From the IMG/VR virus record IMGVR_UViG_3300047462_000755, positions 1 through 37,984 of that record: a DNA stretch of 37,984 bases; one strand, given 5' to 3'. Shown piece by piece: positions 24,500-31,730 of the stretch (its first letter is position 1; every line of letters begins with the position of its first letter). This DNA comes from a virus. The notes beneath the pieces were generated by a model, which saw only the letters and a program-made list of their open reading frames with translations, was not told the origin of the DNA and searched no databases. The translations under genes were made by a program, and so were the position numbers.

Positions 24500-24993
24500 T
24501 ACGTTCTGATATTCATTTGCCAATGGTCAGCTTCGCGCACAAAAGAAACAATATATGTTTTGCCATCCTGTTTAATGTTGAAATTGATATATCCTTTCTG
24601 TTTAACTTGTTCCATCGACTCATTTGGGTTAAATAGCTTTTGGTAAACCGCGAAAAGATCAACAAAAAGGCCCTCTAAAAGAACCTGCCTAACTATGGGC
24701 ATCGGCTTTATGCCCATGTCGGCATCACCGCCAGAAATTCCCTTACGAAAAGTTAAGATAATATGGCGGTCTTTGTTTACAACGCCATTAAATGCAACGG
24801 TAACAGCTTCGTGATCTGCTGTGAAAGGTTCGGGTTCAACCTTATAAGCATCGCCAATTAATACCCCGATAGCCGATTTTAAGCTGTCCAATTTGTCAAC
24901 CTTCCAAACGGTGTTTAAATATGGCAAAGGCGATTGAGCTAAAATAGTTGAGCCAAATAAGGCAAAGCAAGCGATAAGGATAATTTTTTTCAT
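24496..24993 (-). CDS. Secreted moron protein, unknown
   Basis: Start set at ATG 24993 (MKKIILIACFALFGSTILAQ); the longer TTG start at 24999 is unlikely. A signal peptide of about 20 residues ends LAQ, so the mature protein is probably periplasmic. The remainder is an alpha/beta protein with no recognised family (DSLKSAIGVLIGDAYKVEPE, GGDADMGIKPMPIV). The gene lies at the far end of the early operon with an own promoter-like TATATTTG just upstream and overlaps convergently with the gp37-like gene. This is the layout of a lysogenic-conversion moron. Confidence 0.6.
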   Translation of the reverse strand: MKKIILIACFALFGSTILAQSPLPYLNTVWKVDKLDSLKSAIGVLIGDAYKVEPEPFTADHEAVTVAFNGVVNKDRHIILTFRKGISGGDADMGIKPMPIVRQVLLEGLFVDLFAVYQKLFNPNESMEQVKQKGYINFNIKQDGKTYIVSFVREADHWQMNIRTY

Positions 24994-24996
24994 ACC

Positions 24997-25004
24997 CAAA
25001 TATA
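24997..25004 (-). promoter_or_regulatory. Candidate -7 promoter element of the moron
   Basis: On the minus strand TATATTTG fits the Bacteroidota -7 consensus TAnnTTTG. It sits only a few bases before ATG 24993, implying a nearly leaderless message. No clear -33 TTTG is found 19-21 bases upstream. Confidence 0.35.
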
Positions 25005-25040
25005 GACCTTTTACCTTTCAGCTTCACCCTTTTGCCTAAC

Positions 25041-25406
25041 TTAATACCAGTTAAAATACGGGAACTTCTTTTGCAGAAACTTGCTGTCGGCATTGCTCTT
25101 TTTAAGTTTCTCCAGGTTGTCGCGCTCATTCATGATAATTTGCGCTAACCTTAATTCACTTAAATCAAACTCCTCATTGAGGCGGGTAAGGGCCACATCA
25201 TACCGAAGCCCTTTGATGCTGAAATGATAATAAAGGCGGCAGGCGATCTTAAAATTACGCTCACTGGTAAACACACCTTTTTGATGCTTTACTGTGCCTT
25301 TTTTTAAGTCTTCAGAAAGAATTGTGGTAACGATTTGGTGCCCTAACGCCATGTAGTAATAAGTAGCACAATTATACGAAATGCGCAAAAAATGAGATTG
25401 CTCCAA
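25041..25406 (-). CDS. Candidate Mor/C-like late transcription activator
   Basis: The likely start is TTG 25406 or ATG 25352 (MALGHQIV); the frame is open back to the HNH gene stop. The region SERNFKIACRLYYHFSIKGLRYDVALTRLNEEFDLSELRLAQIIMNERDNL resembles the C-terminal HTH of the Mor/C family: 'RN.KIA..Y', then a helix-turn-helix ending LS..RI.QI. Location at the distal end of the early operon is where Mu encodes Mor. If correct it would activate the late region at 17916-18176. Assignment is tentative; the spacing between the helices is longer than in Mu Mor. Confidence 0.5.
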   Translation of the reverse strand: MEQSHFLRISYNCATYYYMALGHQIVTTILSEDLKKGTVKHQKGVFTSERNFKIACRLYYHFSIKGLRYDVALTRLNEEFDLSELRLAQIIMNERDNLEKLKKSNADSKFLQKKFPYFNWY

Positions 25407-25439
25407 ACGGGCTAAAACAGCACTTTTTTTAACGTTTTG

Positions 25440-25769
25440 TTAAAATAATTTGGTTTGATTTTCCAGATAATGCCGCCCATACTTGCGGTTATTGATATGG
25501 CGCGGCAAATCGTACTTTAAATGGCAACGCTGGCACAGAGCGGCTAAGCGTTCATCTCTTACATCATGATTGGTTTTGTCATGATCTAAGTGCGCTATAG
25601 TAAGCACAATGAATGTAGTTTGAAAAAAGCCGTGTTTGTTGGGTTTTTCGGCTTTACGGTAAATGTGGTTTTCAACGCCGCAAAACTCACACCTGTTCCC
25701 GGCGCGTAATAAAATACGCTTCCGTATAGCTTTCCAATTGGGCGGGTATTCTTTGTAGTTGACTGGCAT
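25440..25769 (-). CDS. HNH endonuclease
   Basis: A 109-residue protein. It has two zinc-binding CxxC pairs (Cys27/Cys30 and Cys79/Cys82), the HNH core AHLDHDKTNHDVRDERLAALCQRCH with His60 and Asp62/His63, and a basic C-terminus. Full-length for small phage HNH proteins. Phage HNH nucleases cut DNA, sometimes assisting packaging or acting as homing enzymes; location in the early operon next to a methyltransferase does not distinguish. Confidence 0.85.
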   Translation of the reverse strand: MPVNYKEYPPNWKAIRKRILLRAGNRCEFCGVENHIYRKAEKPNKHGFFQTTFIVLTIAHLDHDKTNHDVRDERLAALCQRCHLKYDLPRHINNRKYGRHYLENQTKLF

Positions 25770-25791
25770 TTAATTAAGGTGTAAAATAACG

Positions 25792-26423
25792 TTAAAGTAA
25801 ATCAGAATATATTTTACCCACCCCCCATTGTTCGGCCATAGCGTTCGCAACGCATTCAAACGTCTTAGATCGCTTATGTCCGCCGTGATTAGCTTCTGTC
25901 CAGTGCATCGCTTTACCAGTCGACCGCAAGTAATAAACTGGCTGTGGCGCGACGATGTCTATCGGGGCTGGATGTGTAAGCTTTGGTAAGTTTTTTAACC
26001 ATAAACAGGTTCGCTTTTTTGCATTATCACCAAAATAGTACGGGTGAATTATTTGTGAATAAGGAATAAATTTACTTGCATAACCAACCGGGTTTTCTAT
26101 CGCAATCTTATCTATCTGACAATTGTAAATATTCAAAAAAAACTCTAACCCTTTTCGCGTTTTTCCGCTCGTCCGGGAGCATTCCAATGCCTGTTACCTA
26201 CGTAAGATAGGTATGTGCAAGGCGGGTGAAAAATACCCAAATCCCAGCCATCATTTATAATGTCAAAAACTGACCCCTGATAATGTTTGCCAATGTTTGT
26301 CCTAAATAAATCAATTTCACCTGGTAACAAATCGCAACTAACGGCATCATGGCCCCTTGCTACAAATGCATCTCGGATAACGCCGGAGTATTCACATCCA
26401 ACAAGTACCTTTAATCTTTTCAT
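25792..26423 (-). pseudogene. DNA cytosine methyltransferase-like protein, frameshifted
   Basis: N-terminal frame (start at ATG 26423, MKRLKVLVGCEYSG) shows the SAM-binding strand and IFHPPCTYLSYVGNRHWN, the PPC motif IV of C5 methyltransferase-like phage proteins. It ends in a TAG after REKG. The -1 frame continues the family pattern directly with LEFFLNIYNCQIDKIAIENPVGY, ... PYYFGDNAKKRTCLWLKNLP, to the C-terminal AMAEQW motif. The full protein would be about 210 residues. A single lost G, or -1 slippage at A AAG GGT, reconnects them. The reaction (cytosine methylation) is by family; activity is uncertain. Confidence 0.82.
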
Positions 26424-26424
26424 C

Positions 26425-26811
26425 TTAATAAATCTCTGTATAAGTAATTTCCCGTTTAAAAGCCAGCCCGTCAATAATCACCATCGGGCTTGTTTCAAAA
26501 ATGGCATCGGCGGCTATGCTGGCTATAATGCGGTATTCGTAGCCGGGTATTACCCGCATTCCTAACAAAAACACGTCATTTTCATGCGTTTCAACGGGCG
26601 GTTTTTCGCTGAAACTGTGCATACTTGCAACTAAAACGGTCTGTAGCGGTAGGGGTATGTGCAAAACAATAGCTGTTAAATCAATATTTTGGCAAGTAAA
26701 AAAGTGCCTTACATTGCTTAAATGGGCTATTATCTCGCTAATTTTACTGTACTCCACGTAATAATCAGAAGGATGCACCCGCTCCATAACACCAAGCCCT
26801 TTAAATAGCAT
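26425..26811 (-). CDS. Early-operon protein, unknown
   Basis: A 128-residue soluble protein starting 11 bp inside the upstream gp16-like gene and ending 1 bp before the methyltransferase start. Beta-rich, with HVPLPLQ-like strands (IVLHIPLPLQTVLVA) and a C-terminal VIIDGLAFKREITYTE. The compact spacing supports reality. The family is not recognised. Confidence 0.5.
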   Translation of the reverse strand: MLFKGLGVMERVHPSDYYVEYSKISEIIAHLSNVRHFFTCQNIDLTAIVLHIPLPLQTVLVASMHSFSEKPPVETHENDVFLLGMRVIPGYEYRIIASIAADAIFETSPMVIIDGLAFKREITYTEIY

Positions 26812-27202
26812 TTAAATAACTCATGTAAACCGCGTTGAACATGGTAACTGCCTTTGGCAACTCCGCATAGTTTAGATCGTCTAAGGGCTTATTAAAGCCT
26901 TTAGCAATGCACCAGTTGTTTACCCGTTTCATATCAACTTTGCGGGTGCCGGGCTTATGCCACTTCATTTCATGCGCAAGGCTTAATATCTTACGTTTCA
27001 TTTTCTCGTTAGGCCCTTCCGGCTGGTTAATCATTTCGCGCAGGGCAGCTATTAAGCTTTGCGTTTCGGAATAGGTCATTGCTGTTAAACTCCGGGTGCG
27101 CCCTGCGCTATGGATTAACGCCAGTTCCTCTTTATCTTCCACGTCTGCCATGCCAGCCTTAACCAGCATGCCGCGCACCATTTTAATTTGTTGTGGTGTC
27201 AT
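26801..27202 (-). CDS. Mu gp16-like protein (DUF1018)
   Basis: A 133-residue helical basic protein: QIKMVRGMLVKAGMADVEDKEELALIHSAGRTRSLTAMTYSETQSLIAALR, then KMKRKILSLAHEMKWHKPG and NNWCIAKGFNKPLDDLNYAELPKAVTMFNAVYMSYL. This arrangement is that of Mu gp16/DUF1018, a conserved early protein of Mu-like phages located just before Mor. Function unknown. Confidence 0.8.
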   Translation of the reverse strand: MTPQQIKMVRGMLVKAGMADVEDKEELALIHSAGRTRSLTAMTYSETQSLIAALREMINQPEGPNEKMKRKILSLAHEMKWHKPGTRKVDMKRVNNWCIAKGFNKPLDDLNYAELPKAVTMFNAVYMSYLNAI

Positions 27203-27203
27203 G

Positions 27204-27590
27204 TTAATACCTTAAAGCTGTCCAATGAATAACCTTCCTTGATAATTCCTGCCCTGCATTCTTTTTAATTTCCGGTATCCACCATGCCTCAAACGCCTTC
27301 AAATTTTCAAACCCATCTTCTTTTGCGAACTTTTCACGTTCGTTATAGCCAAACAGCTCCGTGTTGCCTACTGTAATTTCAAGAATGTGGGTGTAAGTCA
27401 TAAATACACGTTGTGTTGACAAACATATTTTTTCATCAAATTGATGGTACTCTTTTGAGAAACGACCGCCAGTATACATGTGCATTATCATACCCGGTTT
27501 CCAACGACCATTCTTATCGTCGCGGATTGTTAGAACCTTAGTACCGTGTAGTATTGGCTCAACAAATTGCTTTTTAAATCCTATAACCAT
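27204..27590 (-). CDS. ASCH-like domain protein
   Basis: A 128-residue protein. The N-terminus VIGFKKQFVEPILHGTKVLTIRDDKNGRWKPGMIMHMYTGGR matches the ASCH/PUA-like beta-barrel start (a 'F...F...I..G.K..TIR' strand and a 'W.pGd...' strand). Such small domains bind RNA or modified nucleobases. It lies between the gp16-like gene and an unknown gene. The specific ligand is not predictable. Confidence 0.6.
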   Translation of the reverse strand: MVIGFKKQFVEPILHGTKVLTIRDDKNGRWKPGMIMHMYTGGRFSKEYHQFDEKICLSTQRVFMTYTHILEITVGNTELFGYNEREKFAKEDGFENLKAFEAWWIPEIKKNAGQELSRKVIHWTALRY

Positions 27591-27648
27591 TTTCTGTCAA
27601 TTTTTAAGTTTTGTGCTTTTAGCCTTTAGCTTTAACCTTTCGGCTCTT

Positions 27649-28080
27649 TCAGACTTCTTTACTCCAGTCAGTCTTGTAATAATCCTTTTTTAAAAAGTTC
27701 TCCGGGTTGGCTTTGGCTACCCCTGTTTTTGTACAATAGGCCGTGTACGGGGCAATGGCTTTAAGGGCCAGTACCCGTTTTGCTTCACTGTATTTTTTCC
27801 AAAGCGGCTCACAGCGGTGCGGGTGTATTTTCTTATCGTATTGCAGCCAAAAGTTTTCAAAACTTAAATCCTGGTCTACCTTTCTAAGCACGAATTGAGT
27901 ACCCAAAATTAAATTGGTCAAATCCTGTTCCTCACGGGGTATCTTTTTAAGCAGAGCGAGTAATTGTTTTTCACTCAATTCGGCATCCAAAACGCTGTAA
28001 AACACCAGCAAACCGCTATTATCGTAGTTAAACTGTACGGCTCCTTTGTAAAATGGCGATGTTAGTAAGTATCTTATCAT
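27649..28080 (-). CDS. Early-operon protein, unknown
   Basis: A 143-residue protein with N-terminal YLLTSPFYKGAVQFNYDNSGLLVFYSVLDAELSEKQLLALLKKIP. The C-terminus is basic with a helical segment (KYSEAKRVLALKAIAPYTAYCTKTGVAKANPENFLKKDYYKTDW), resembling phage proteins found beside DNA-replication ATPases in Bacteroidota phages. I do not recognise a catalytic motif. It ends just before the RecA-like gene's downstream neighbour, with 11 bp between it and the ATPase. Confidence 0.55.
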   Translation of the reverse strand: MIRYLLTSPFYKGAVQFNYDNSGLLVFYSVLDAELSEKQLLALLKKIPREEQDLTNLILGTQFVLRKVDQDLSFENFWLQYDKKIHPHRCEPLWKKYSEAKRVLALKAIAPYTAYCTKTGVAKANPENFLKKDYYKTDWSKEV

Positions 28081-28091
28081 GTCAATACCCC

Positions 28092-28808
28092 CTATGCTTC
28101 AAGGCTGTTTTGTGCATTTTCCGGCTGGTTAAACAGCGTTTTCCGCTCCTGTTTATCGCGCTCCGCAAAGAATTTTTGCTCCAATAGCCGGGCGCGTTCC
28201 TCCCAAATGATGTATGGTTCCGTACCGCCGAACCTGTTTTTTTCAGGATAAGCGATATAGTTTTTAACCAATATCCGTAAACCGCCGTCATAGCCGATCT
28301 TGATAGCGGTAGTGCCTTCGGGTAGTTTGCCCTGCTTGTGGCTGATAAAAATGAACCCTTTTTTGGAAAACATATTTTTCAGTTCATAGTACTCCTTTAC
28401 TGTAAGGCCCAGGTATTGCAAACTGTCGATCACGAACACATCAGAACTATTGCGCCCTTTTATTTTTTTAATCAAATCCTGCAAATAGGTGGTATTGGGG
28501 TCTTTTTTATGGTTGGGGTCGCTAATGTGAAACATCTTGCCCAATTCGATCATGTTGTTACGCCGAAGGGCCATTTGCATATCAAGGCCATGCCCTTGCT
28601 CGTAACTTATCCAATCCACATCAACCCCCTTTTTACAGTAGCTTTTTACCATGCGCATCACATATTCCGTTTTACCGTGTCCGCTGTCGCCAAATACCAC
28701 CATAAGCACATTCATGGGGATATTACCCAGAATACCTTTAAACTCCGGGTCGTAATCCATCAGGTCATAAGTCTTCTGTAAAACTTGAAATGCGTTAGTT
28801 GTATTCAT
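28092..28808 (-). CDS. RecA/DnaB-fold ATPase
   Basis: A 238-residue ATPase. Walker A is GDSGHGKT (residues 40-47), preceded by LMVVFG; Walker B is VFVIDSLQ (about 124-131); a sensor-like ISHKQGKLPEG follows. The RecA-like core without a primase or hexamer N-domain suggests a helicase/recombinase accessory or MuB-like partner rather than a DnaB. It sits in the early operon of replication functions. Confidence 0.75.
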   Translation of the reverse strand: MNTTNAFQVLQKTYDLMDYDPEFKGILGNIPMNVLMVVFGDSGHGKTEYVMRMVKSYCKKGVDVDWISYEQGHGLDMQMALRRNNMIELGKMFHISDPNHKKDPNTTYLQDLIKKIKGRNSSDVFVIDSLQYLGLTVKEYYELKNMFSKKGFIFISHKQGKLPEGTTAIKIGYDGGLRILVKNYIAYPEKNRFGGTEPYIIWEERARLLEQKFFAERDKQERKTLFNQPENAQNSLEA

Positions 28809-28813
28809 TTAGC

Positions 28814-29170
28814 CTATTCGTTTATGCAGCTTATACCAAATTTTGTTGCTTGCGCAAATTCAATGCGTGCGCCTTCGCTATCCGAAAAATCGGGGAGTAA
28901 ATAGATGTGATCGGCCATGTTAAGCAGGGTGCTGGCCATGCGCATAGCGATCTGCCAGTTTTCGGCGTTGCCTATAAACTGCGTAGGGTTAAGTACGCAA
29001 AAGCCCTGCGCCTCCAGCTTTACTTGTGCGGCTTTGAATTTTGCGTTTACCTCATCGGCAGGCAGGCCGGTAACTTTTCCGGCTATATAAATAATGGGCT
29101 TTGATTTGTGATGATTAGCTAAGTAAGTGCTAACGTTAATTAAAAAAGGTATTTTTTGTTTAAGTATCAT
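28814..29170 (-). CDS. DUF4406 nucleoside deoxyribosyltransferase-like protein
   Basis: A 118-residue protein. The signature PIIYIAGKVTGLP...AKFKAAQVKLEAQGFCVLNPTQF with later MADHIYLLPDFSDSEGARIEFAQATKFGI matches DUF4406, whose fold is nucleoside 2-deoxyribosyltransferase-like. The Glu in SEGARIE is the conserved catalytic-type residue. It may modify nucleosides or serve in phage-host nucleotide signalling; the actual substrate is unknown. The first 20 residues may be non-native N-terminal extension. Confidence 0.7.
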   Translation of the reverse strand: MILKQKIPFLINVSTYLANHHKSKPIIYIAGKVTGLPADEVNAKFKAAQVKLEAQGFCVLNPTQFIGNAENWQIAMRMASTLLNMADHIYLLPDFSDSEGARIEFAQATKFGISCINE

Positions 29171-29185
29171 TTGTTTTAGGGGTTA

Positions 29186-29284
29186 TTAATTTTCCAATAA
29201 AAGGCCTGATGTCATTTGGCGATTGTATTTGCCGCCTTCTACATCGCTTAGTTTTCGCCTGTCTTTTTGCTCCTGCTTGGACAT
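29186..29284 (-). CDS. Small 32-residue ORF, possibly a damaged gene
   Basis: ATG 29284 begins MSKQEQKDRRKLSDVEGGKYNRQ, ending LLLEN. Codons upstream in the same frame (KLLVAVNWGD) look coding but reach a TAG without a start; an ATG one frame away (MQMTL) suggests a one-base insertion. The order between DUF4406 and the Ala-rich gene fits a short early gene. Low support. Confidence 0.35.
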   Translation of the reverse strand: MSKQEQKDRRKLSDVEGGKYNRQMTSGLLLEN

Positions 29285-29332
29285 ATCGCCCCAGTTAACA
29301 GCAACCAGGAGTTTAGTCTAAAGTCATCTGCA

Positions 29333-30040
29333 TTATTTAGCCTCCTTTAAAAGTTCAACCAATTTTTCGCCCATCAAGATAAAGTGCTGTTGCCCTGCGC
29401 TGATGCGCGCGCCAGCAGCATCAGCATCATCATCAGCAGCATCAGCAGCATCAGCAGCAGCAGCATAAGCAGCAGCATCAGCAGCAGCAGCAGCATAAGC
29501 AGCAGCATCAGCAGCAGCAGCAGCACTTCGCAACTTCCACCACTCGTCTCGCAAAACTGTCGTTTCAAGAGACCTCGCAAAAGCTTCCGCTACATTTCGG
29601 ATAGCCTGGCGGCTATCCTCCCTTTTTGTAAATTTGATGACACCTGCGGTGTCATCTATCAGCAGCCAAATCATAAACTTGCGCCATACGTGTTCAATAT
29701 TTACACCAACCGGCACGGCCTCAATAAACTTTAACGGCCATTCTTTAGCCGCGTCAATTGGCATTCCCTCAAAAATCCGGTCTTCTAACCGCGCAATAAT
29801 GCGCGGTATACCCAACTGCGTTTCGTAGCGACCATGAATATCGCTTGTATTCACTTTCAGACTTTTAAAATCTTCCGGCGAAAACATGGTACACGTTACC
29901 GCGCACCCTTTTTGCTTATCCCTATCGAAATAAGATTTTTGCATCAGGTTGTCTAATTCCCTGTGTTTTTTAAGGTCGGCTATCTTAGCGTCCTTAATTT
30001 CTTGCTTTCCGTAAAAGCTGATTAATCTTTCTGATTTCAT
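29333..30040 (-). CDS. Early protein with Ala/Asp/Tyr repeat tail
   Basis: A 235-residue protein. Residues 1-165 are a globular basic domain (KSERLISFYGKQ, EDRIFEGMPIDAAKEWPLKFIEAVPVGVNIEHVWRKFMIWLL). Residues about 172-211 form an almost pure Ala/Asp/Tyr tract with two repeats of a 10-residue unit (AYAAAAADAA type). The C-terminal 25 residues are helical. Phage proteins with Ala-rich YAAA/DAAA repeats are known but their role is unclear. The repeat is encoded by a 30-bp tandem (29451-29510). Confidence 0.55.
   Translation of the reverse strand: MKSERLISFYGKQEIKDAKIADLKKHRELDNLMQKSYFDRDKQKGCAVTCTMFSPEDFKSLKVNTSDIHGRYETQLGIPRIIARLEDRIFEGMPIDAAKEWPLKFIEAVPVGVNIEHVWRKFMIWLLIDDTAGVIKFTKREDSRQAIRNVAEAFARSLETTVLRDEWWKLRSAAAAADAAAYAAAAADAAAYAAAADAADAADDDADAAGARISAGQQHFILMGEKLVELLKEAK
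29412..29526. repeat. CAG/CAT triplet tract with 30-bp tandem unit
   Basis: Triplet-rich tract inside the coding sequence of the Ala-rich protein. Units 29451-29480 and 29481-29510 differ by one base, and a third, partial unit follows to 29526. Confidence 0.8.
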
Positions 30041-30063
30041 TTTTTATTCTTTTAAAATATTGG

Positions 30064-30252
30064 TTATTCGAAAAATTCCGGGTTTGCAATTTTGGCTTGT
30101 ACGCCAATCACCACCCGTTGCGCATCCCTGATAGCCTTGTTAAAATCGGCCTCATCCTCATGCTTTACAATGGCCGGTAATTCGTCGGCCATTTCGTTAA
30201 ACTCATTCCAGGCATCTTCCAAAGCGTTTAATACTTCTTTTGGATTTTTCAT
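30064..30252 (-). CDS. Small acidic early protein, unknown
   Basis: A 62-residue helical, strongly acidic protein (MKNPKEVLNALEDAWNEFNEMADELPAIVKHEDEADF). It starts with the same base as the last base of the preceding Gam-like gene's stop. No motif recognised; an acidic small protein next to Gam could be a DNA mimic or inhibitor, but that is conjecture. Confidence 0.5.
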   Translation of the reverse strand: MKNPKEVLNALEDAWNEFNEMADELPAIVKHEDEADFNKAIRDAQRVVIGVQAKIANPEFFE

Positions 30253-30779
30253 TACGCTACCTCCGCCAGTTCCTTTTTAGGTTCTACAAAAAAGGCTTCG
30301 TCCTGGTCAACCAAAATGCCCACTTTGGCAAAAAGGCTGGCTACCTCCGGCACTTCGCGGTCGGCCAGCAGCCTGTCTTTTGCTGGCTCCTCTGCTACGC
30401 GCACATAAGCAGGTAAATACTCTTTAAGCATATTAAGAACAGCAGGCCAGGTAAACCCTTTCCGGGTTTTAAGCTTCGGCGTTCCGGTACGGAAGCCGAT
30501 AACGCCATGTGTAAGCATCAGGCTTTTTTTGTTGCCGAACGCGTCCCGGTTGTTAATGGCATAGGTTTGAATAATCTCAAAATCAGCCGCTTTTTTCTCT
30601 GTCAGCTTCGCCAGATCGTCGGCATATTTGTCCCTGATCTTCGTGATCTGCATATCCATGTTAGCGGTTATGCGTTGTTGTTGCGCATCAGCTTCGGCGT
30701 AGCTGGCAAATGCGGTTTCCGCTTGTTCGCGGTTAATGGTGTTAGGGAGTAACACTTTCTTTTCTCTCGTTTTGCTCAT
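30252..30779 (-). CDS. gam: Host-nuclease inhibitor Gam (Mu Gam-like)
   Basis: A 175-residue protein with the Mu Gam pattern: long N-terminal helix (INREQAETAFASYAEADAQQQRITANMDMQITKIRDKYADDLAKLTEKKAADFEIIQTYA), then FGNKKSLMLTHGVIGFRTGTPKLKT and WPAVLNMLKEYLPAYVRVAEEPAKDRLLADR. Mu Gam is a Ku-like dimer that coats DNA ends and blocks exonucleases such as RecBCD. It is encoded in the early operon downstream of MuA/MuB as in Mu. Confidence 0.9.
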   Translation of the reverse strand: MSKTREKKVLLPNTINREQAETAFASYAEADAQQQRITANMDMQITKIRDKYADDLAKLTEKKAADFEIIQTYAINNRDAFGNKKSLMLTHGVIGFRTGTPKLKTRKGFTWPAVLNMLKEYLPAYVRVAEEPAKDRLLADREVPEVASLFAKVGILVDQDEAFFVEPKKELAEVA

Positions 30780-30820
30780 GTTTTTGGTTGTTATAGTTTT
30801 TTAAATTTGTTGCTGATTGA

Positions 30821-30855
30821 ACCCTCTCTTACGGGGAGGGCAGGGAGGGGCTTAA
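30821..30855. repeat. REP-like palindrome (copy B)
   Basis: ACCCTCTCTTACGGGGAGGG (30821-30840) followed by CAGGGAGGGGC and the stop codon of the gene ending at 30852. It is the same architecture as copies A, C and D (a CCCTC...GAGGG hairpin then a G-rich tail). Confidence 0.6.
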
Positions 30856-31166
30856 GCGTACAACTGGTCGAACTCCGACAGGTGCATCCTGATAATGTTC
30901 TTTTCGTACACAAACCCGTCTTTAAGGCTTCGCTGATTGAAATACACGTAAAACCCTTTTGCCTCAAATGGCTCCAGCGACACGCTCCACCCGTTTTTAC
31001 TGCATTGTTGCAGCCGCCTTTTTTGCATCTTTAAAAAGATTTTTTTTAATAAATCCATCACTAAGCTTTCTGCAATGTCTCCGGGCGTGTCGGTTATCAC
31101 TTCATATTCAAAGAAGTGGTAAAAAGCGTCAAACTGTTCTTTATTAAGCTTCAACTTCGGTTTCAT
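30852..31166 (-). CDS. Early protein, unknown
   Basis: A 104-residue basic protein (KLKLNKEQFDAFYHFFEYEVI..., LKKIFLKMQKRRLQQCSKNGWSVSLEPFEAKGFYVYFNQRSL). It overlaps the upstream coiled-coil gene by 23 bp. Its stop codon lies inside a REP-like element. No family recognised. Confidence 0.55.
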   Translation of the reverse strand: MKPKLKLNKEQFDAFYHFFEYEVITDTPGDIAESLVMDLLKKIFLKMQKRRLQQCSKNGWSVSLEPFEAKGFYVYFNQRSLKDGFVYEKNIIRMHLSEFDQLYA

Positions 31167-31353
31167 CCTTACTTATCTTAAGGGCTTTTTCTAAGCGTTT
31201 AATACATCTCTCCTTATCGGCTACCAGTTGCTTTAACCGGGCGTAGGCTGTAAAAACGGCACCTTCTTTCAATAATTTAACTACGCCGGTTAGCGTTTCC
31301 GTCTCCGATCTCTGCGCCTCCAGATCGGCTTTTAAAAGGTTTTTTTTGCTCAT
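31144..31353 (-). CDS. Small coiled-coil early protein
   Basis: A 69-residue protein predicted as one long coiled coil (KADLEAQRSETETLTGVVKLLKEG and VADKERCIKRLEKALKIS), overlapping the following gene by 23 bp and the preceding one by 4 bp. Function unknown. Confidence 0.5.
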   Translation of the reverse strand: MSKKNLLKADLEAQRSETETLTGVVKLLKEGAVFTAYARLKQLVADKERCIKRLEKALKISKDETEVEA

Positions 31354-31730
31354 AATTGGTGTTTTATAGTTTTAGGGTATTCTTTATTTTTAAGTGCATC
31401 TATCAGGATAGCGCGTTGCGGGGTGTAATCAAATGCGCTGCGGTCGTGTACCATTCGGTAATAAATATTACGCTCCTTTATGCTCATGTGCTTACAGGCA
31501 TCCAAAAAGTCCATATCTATGTCGTGCCAATGGTTTTTCCACCATTTCCAGAACAGGGCGTTAACCGCCAGTTCCTTACCCATTTCAAGGCCCCCTAATT
31601 GCTCCTCCAAATACGCGTTGGCCTGTTCCATCAGGTAGTTACCGTAATCCAGTTCGGTAATGCCCAGCAGCCTGATTACCTTTTCTCTGGTAACCGACTG
31701 TAGCGTTATTACATGCTTTACGTGGCTCAT
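31350..31730 (-). CDS. Early protein, unknown, conserved-looking
   Basis: A 126-residue protein following the MuB-like gene with a 4-bp overlap. It contains MSHVKHVITLQSVTREKVIRLLGI, ALFWKWWKNHWHDIDMDFL and a C-terminal DYTPQRAILIDALK. The tryptophan-rich middle is distinctive; similar proteins appear beside transposition genes of Bacteroidota Mu-like phages, from memory only. The function is not known. Confidence 0.55.
   Translation of the reverse strand: MSHVKHVITLQSVTREKVIRLLGITELDYGNYLMEQANAYLEEQLGGLEMGKELAVNALFWKWWKNHWHDIDMDFLDACKHMSIKERNIYYRMVHDRSAFDYTPQRAILIDALKNKEYPKTIKHQL

Noticed and set aside
28338-28781. 147-codon plus-strand frame opposite the RecA-like ATPase
   Set aside because: The opposite strand has clear Walker A and B motifs; this frame is His/Phe-rich and looks like antisense translation.
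29384-29734. 116-codon Ser/Ile-rich frame through the triplet repeat
   Set aside because: It is an alternative reading of the CAG/CAT repeat; only the minus frame has normal coding flanks on both sides.
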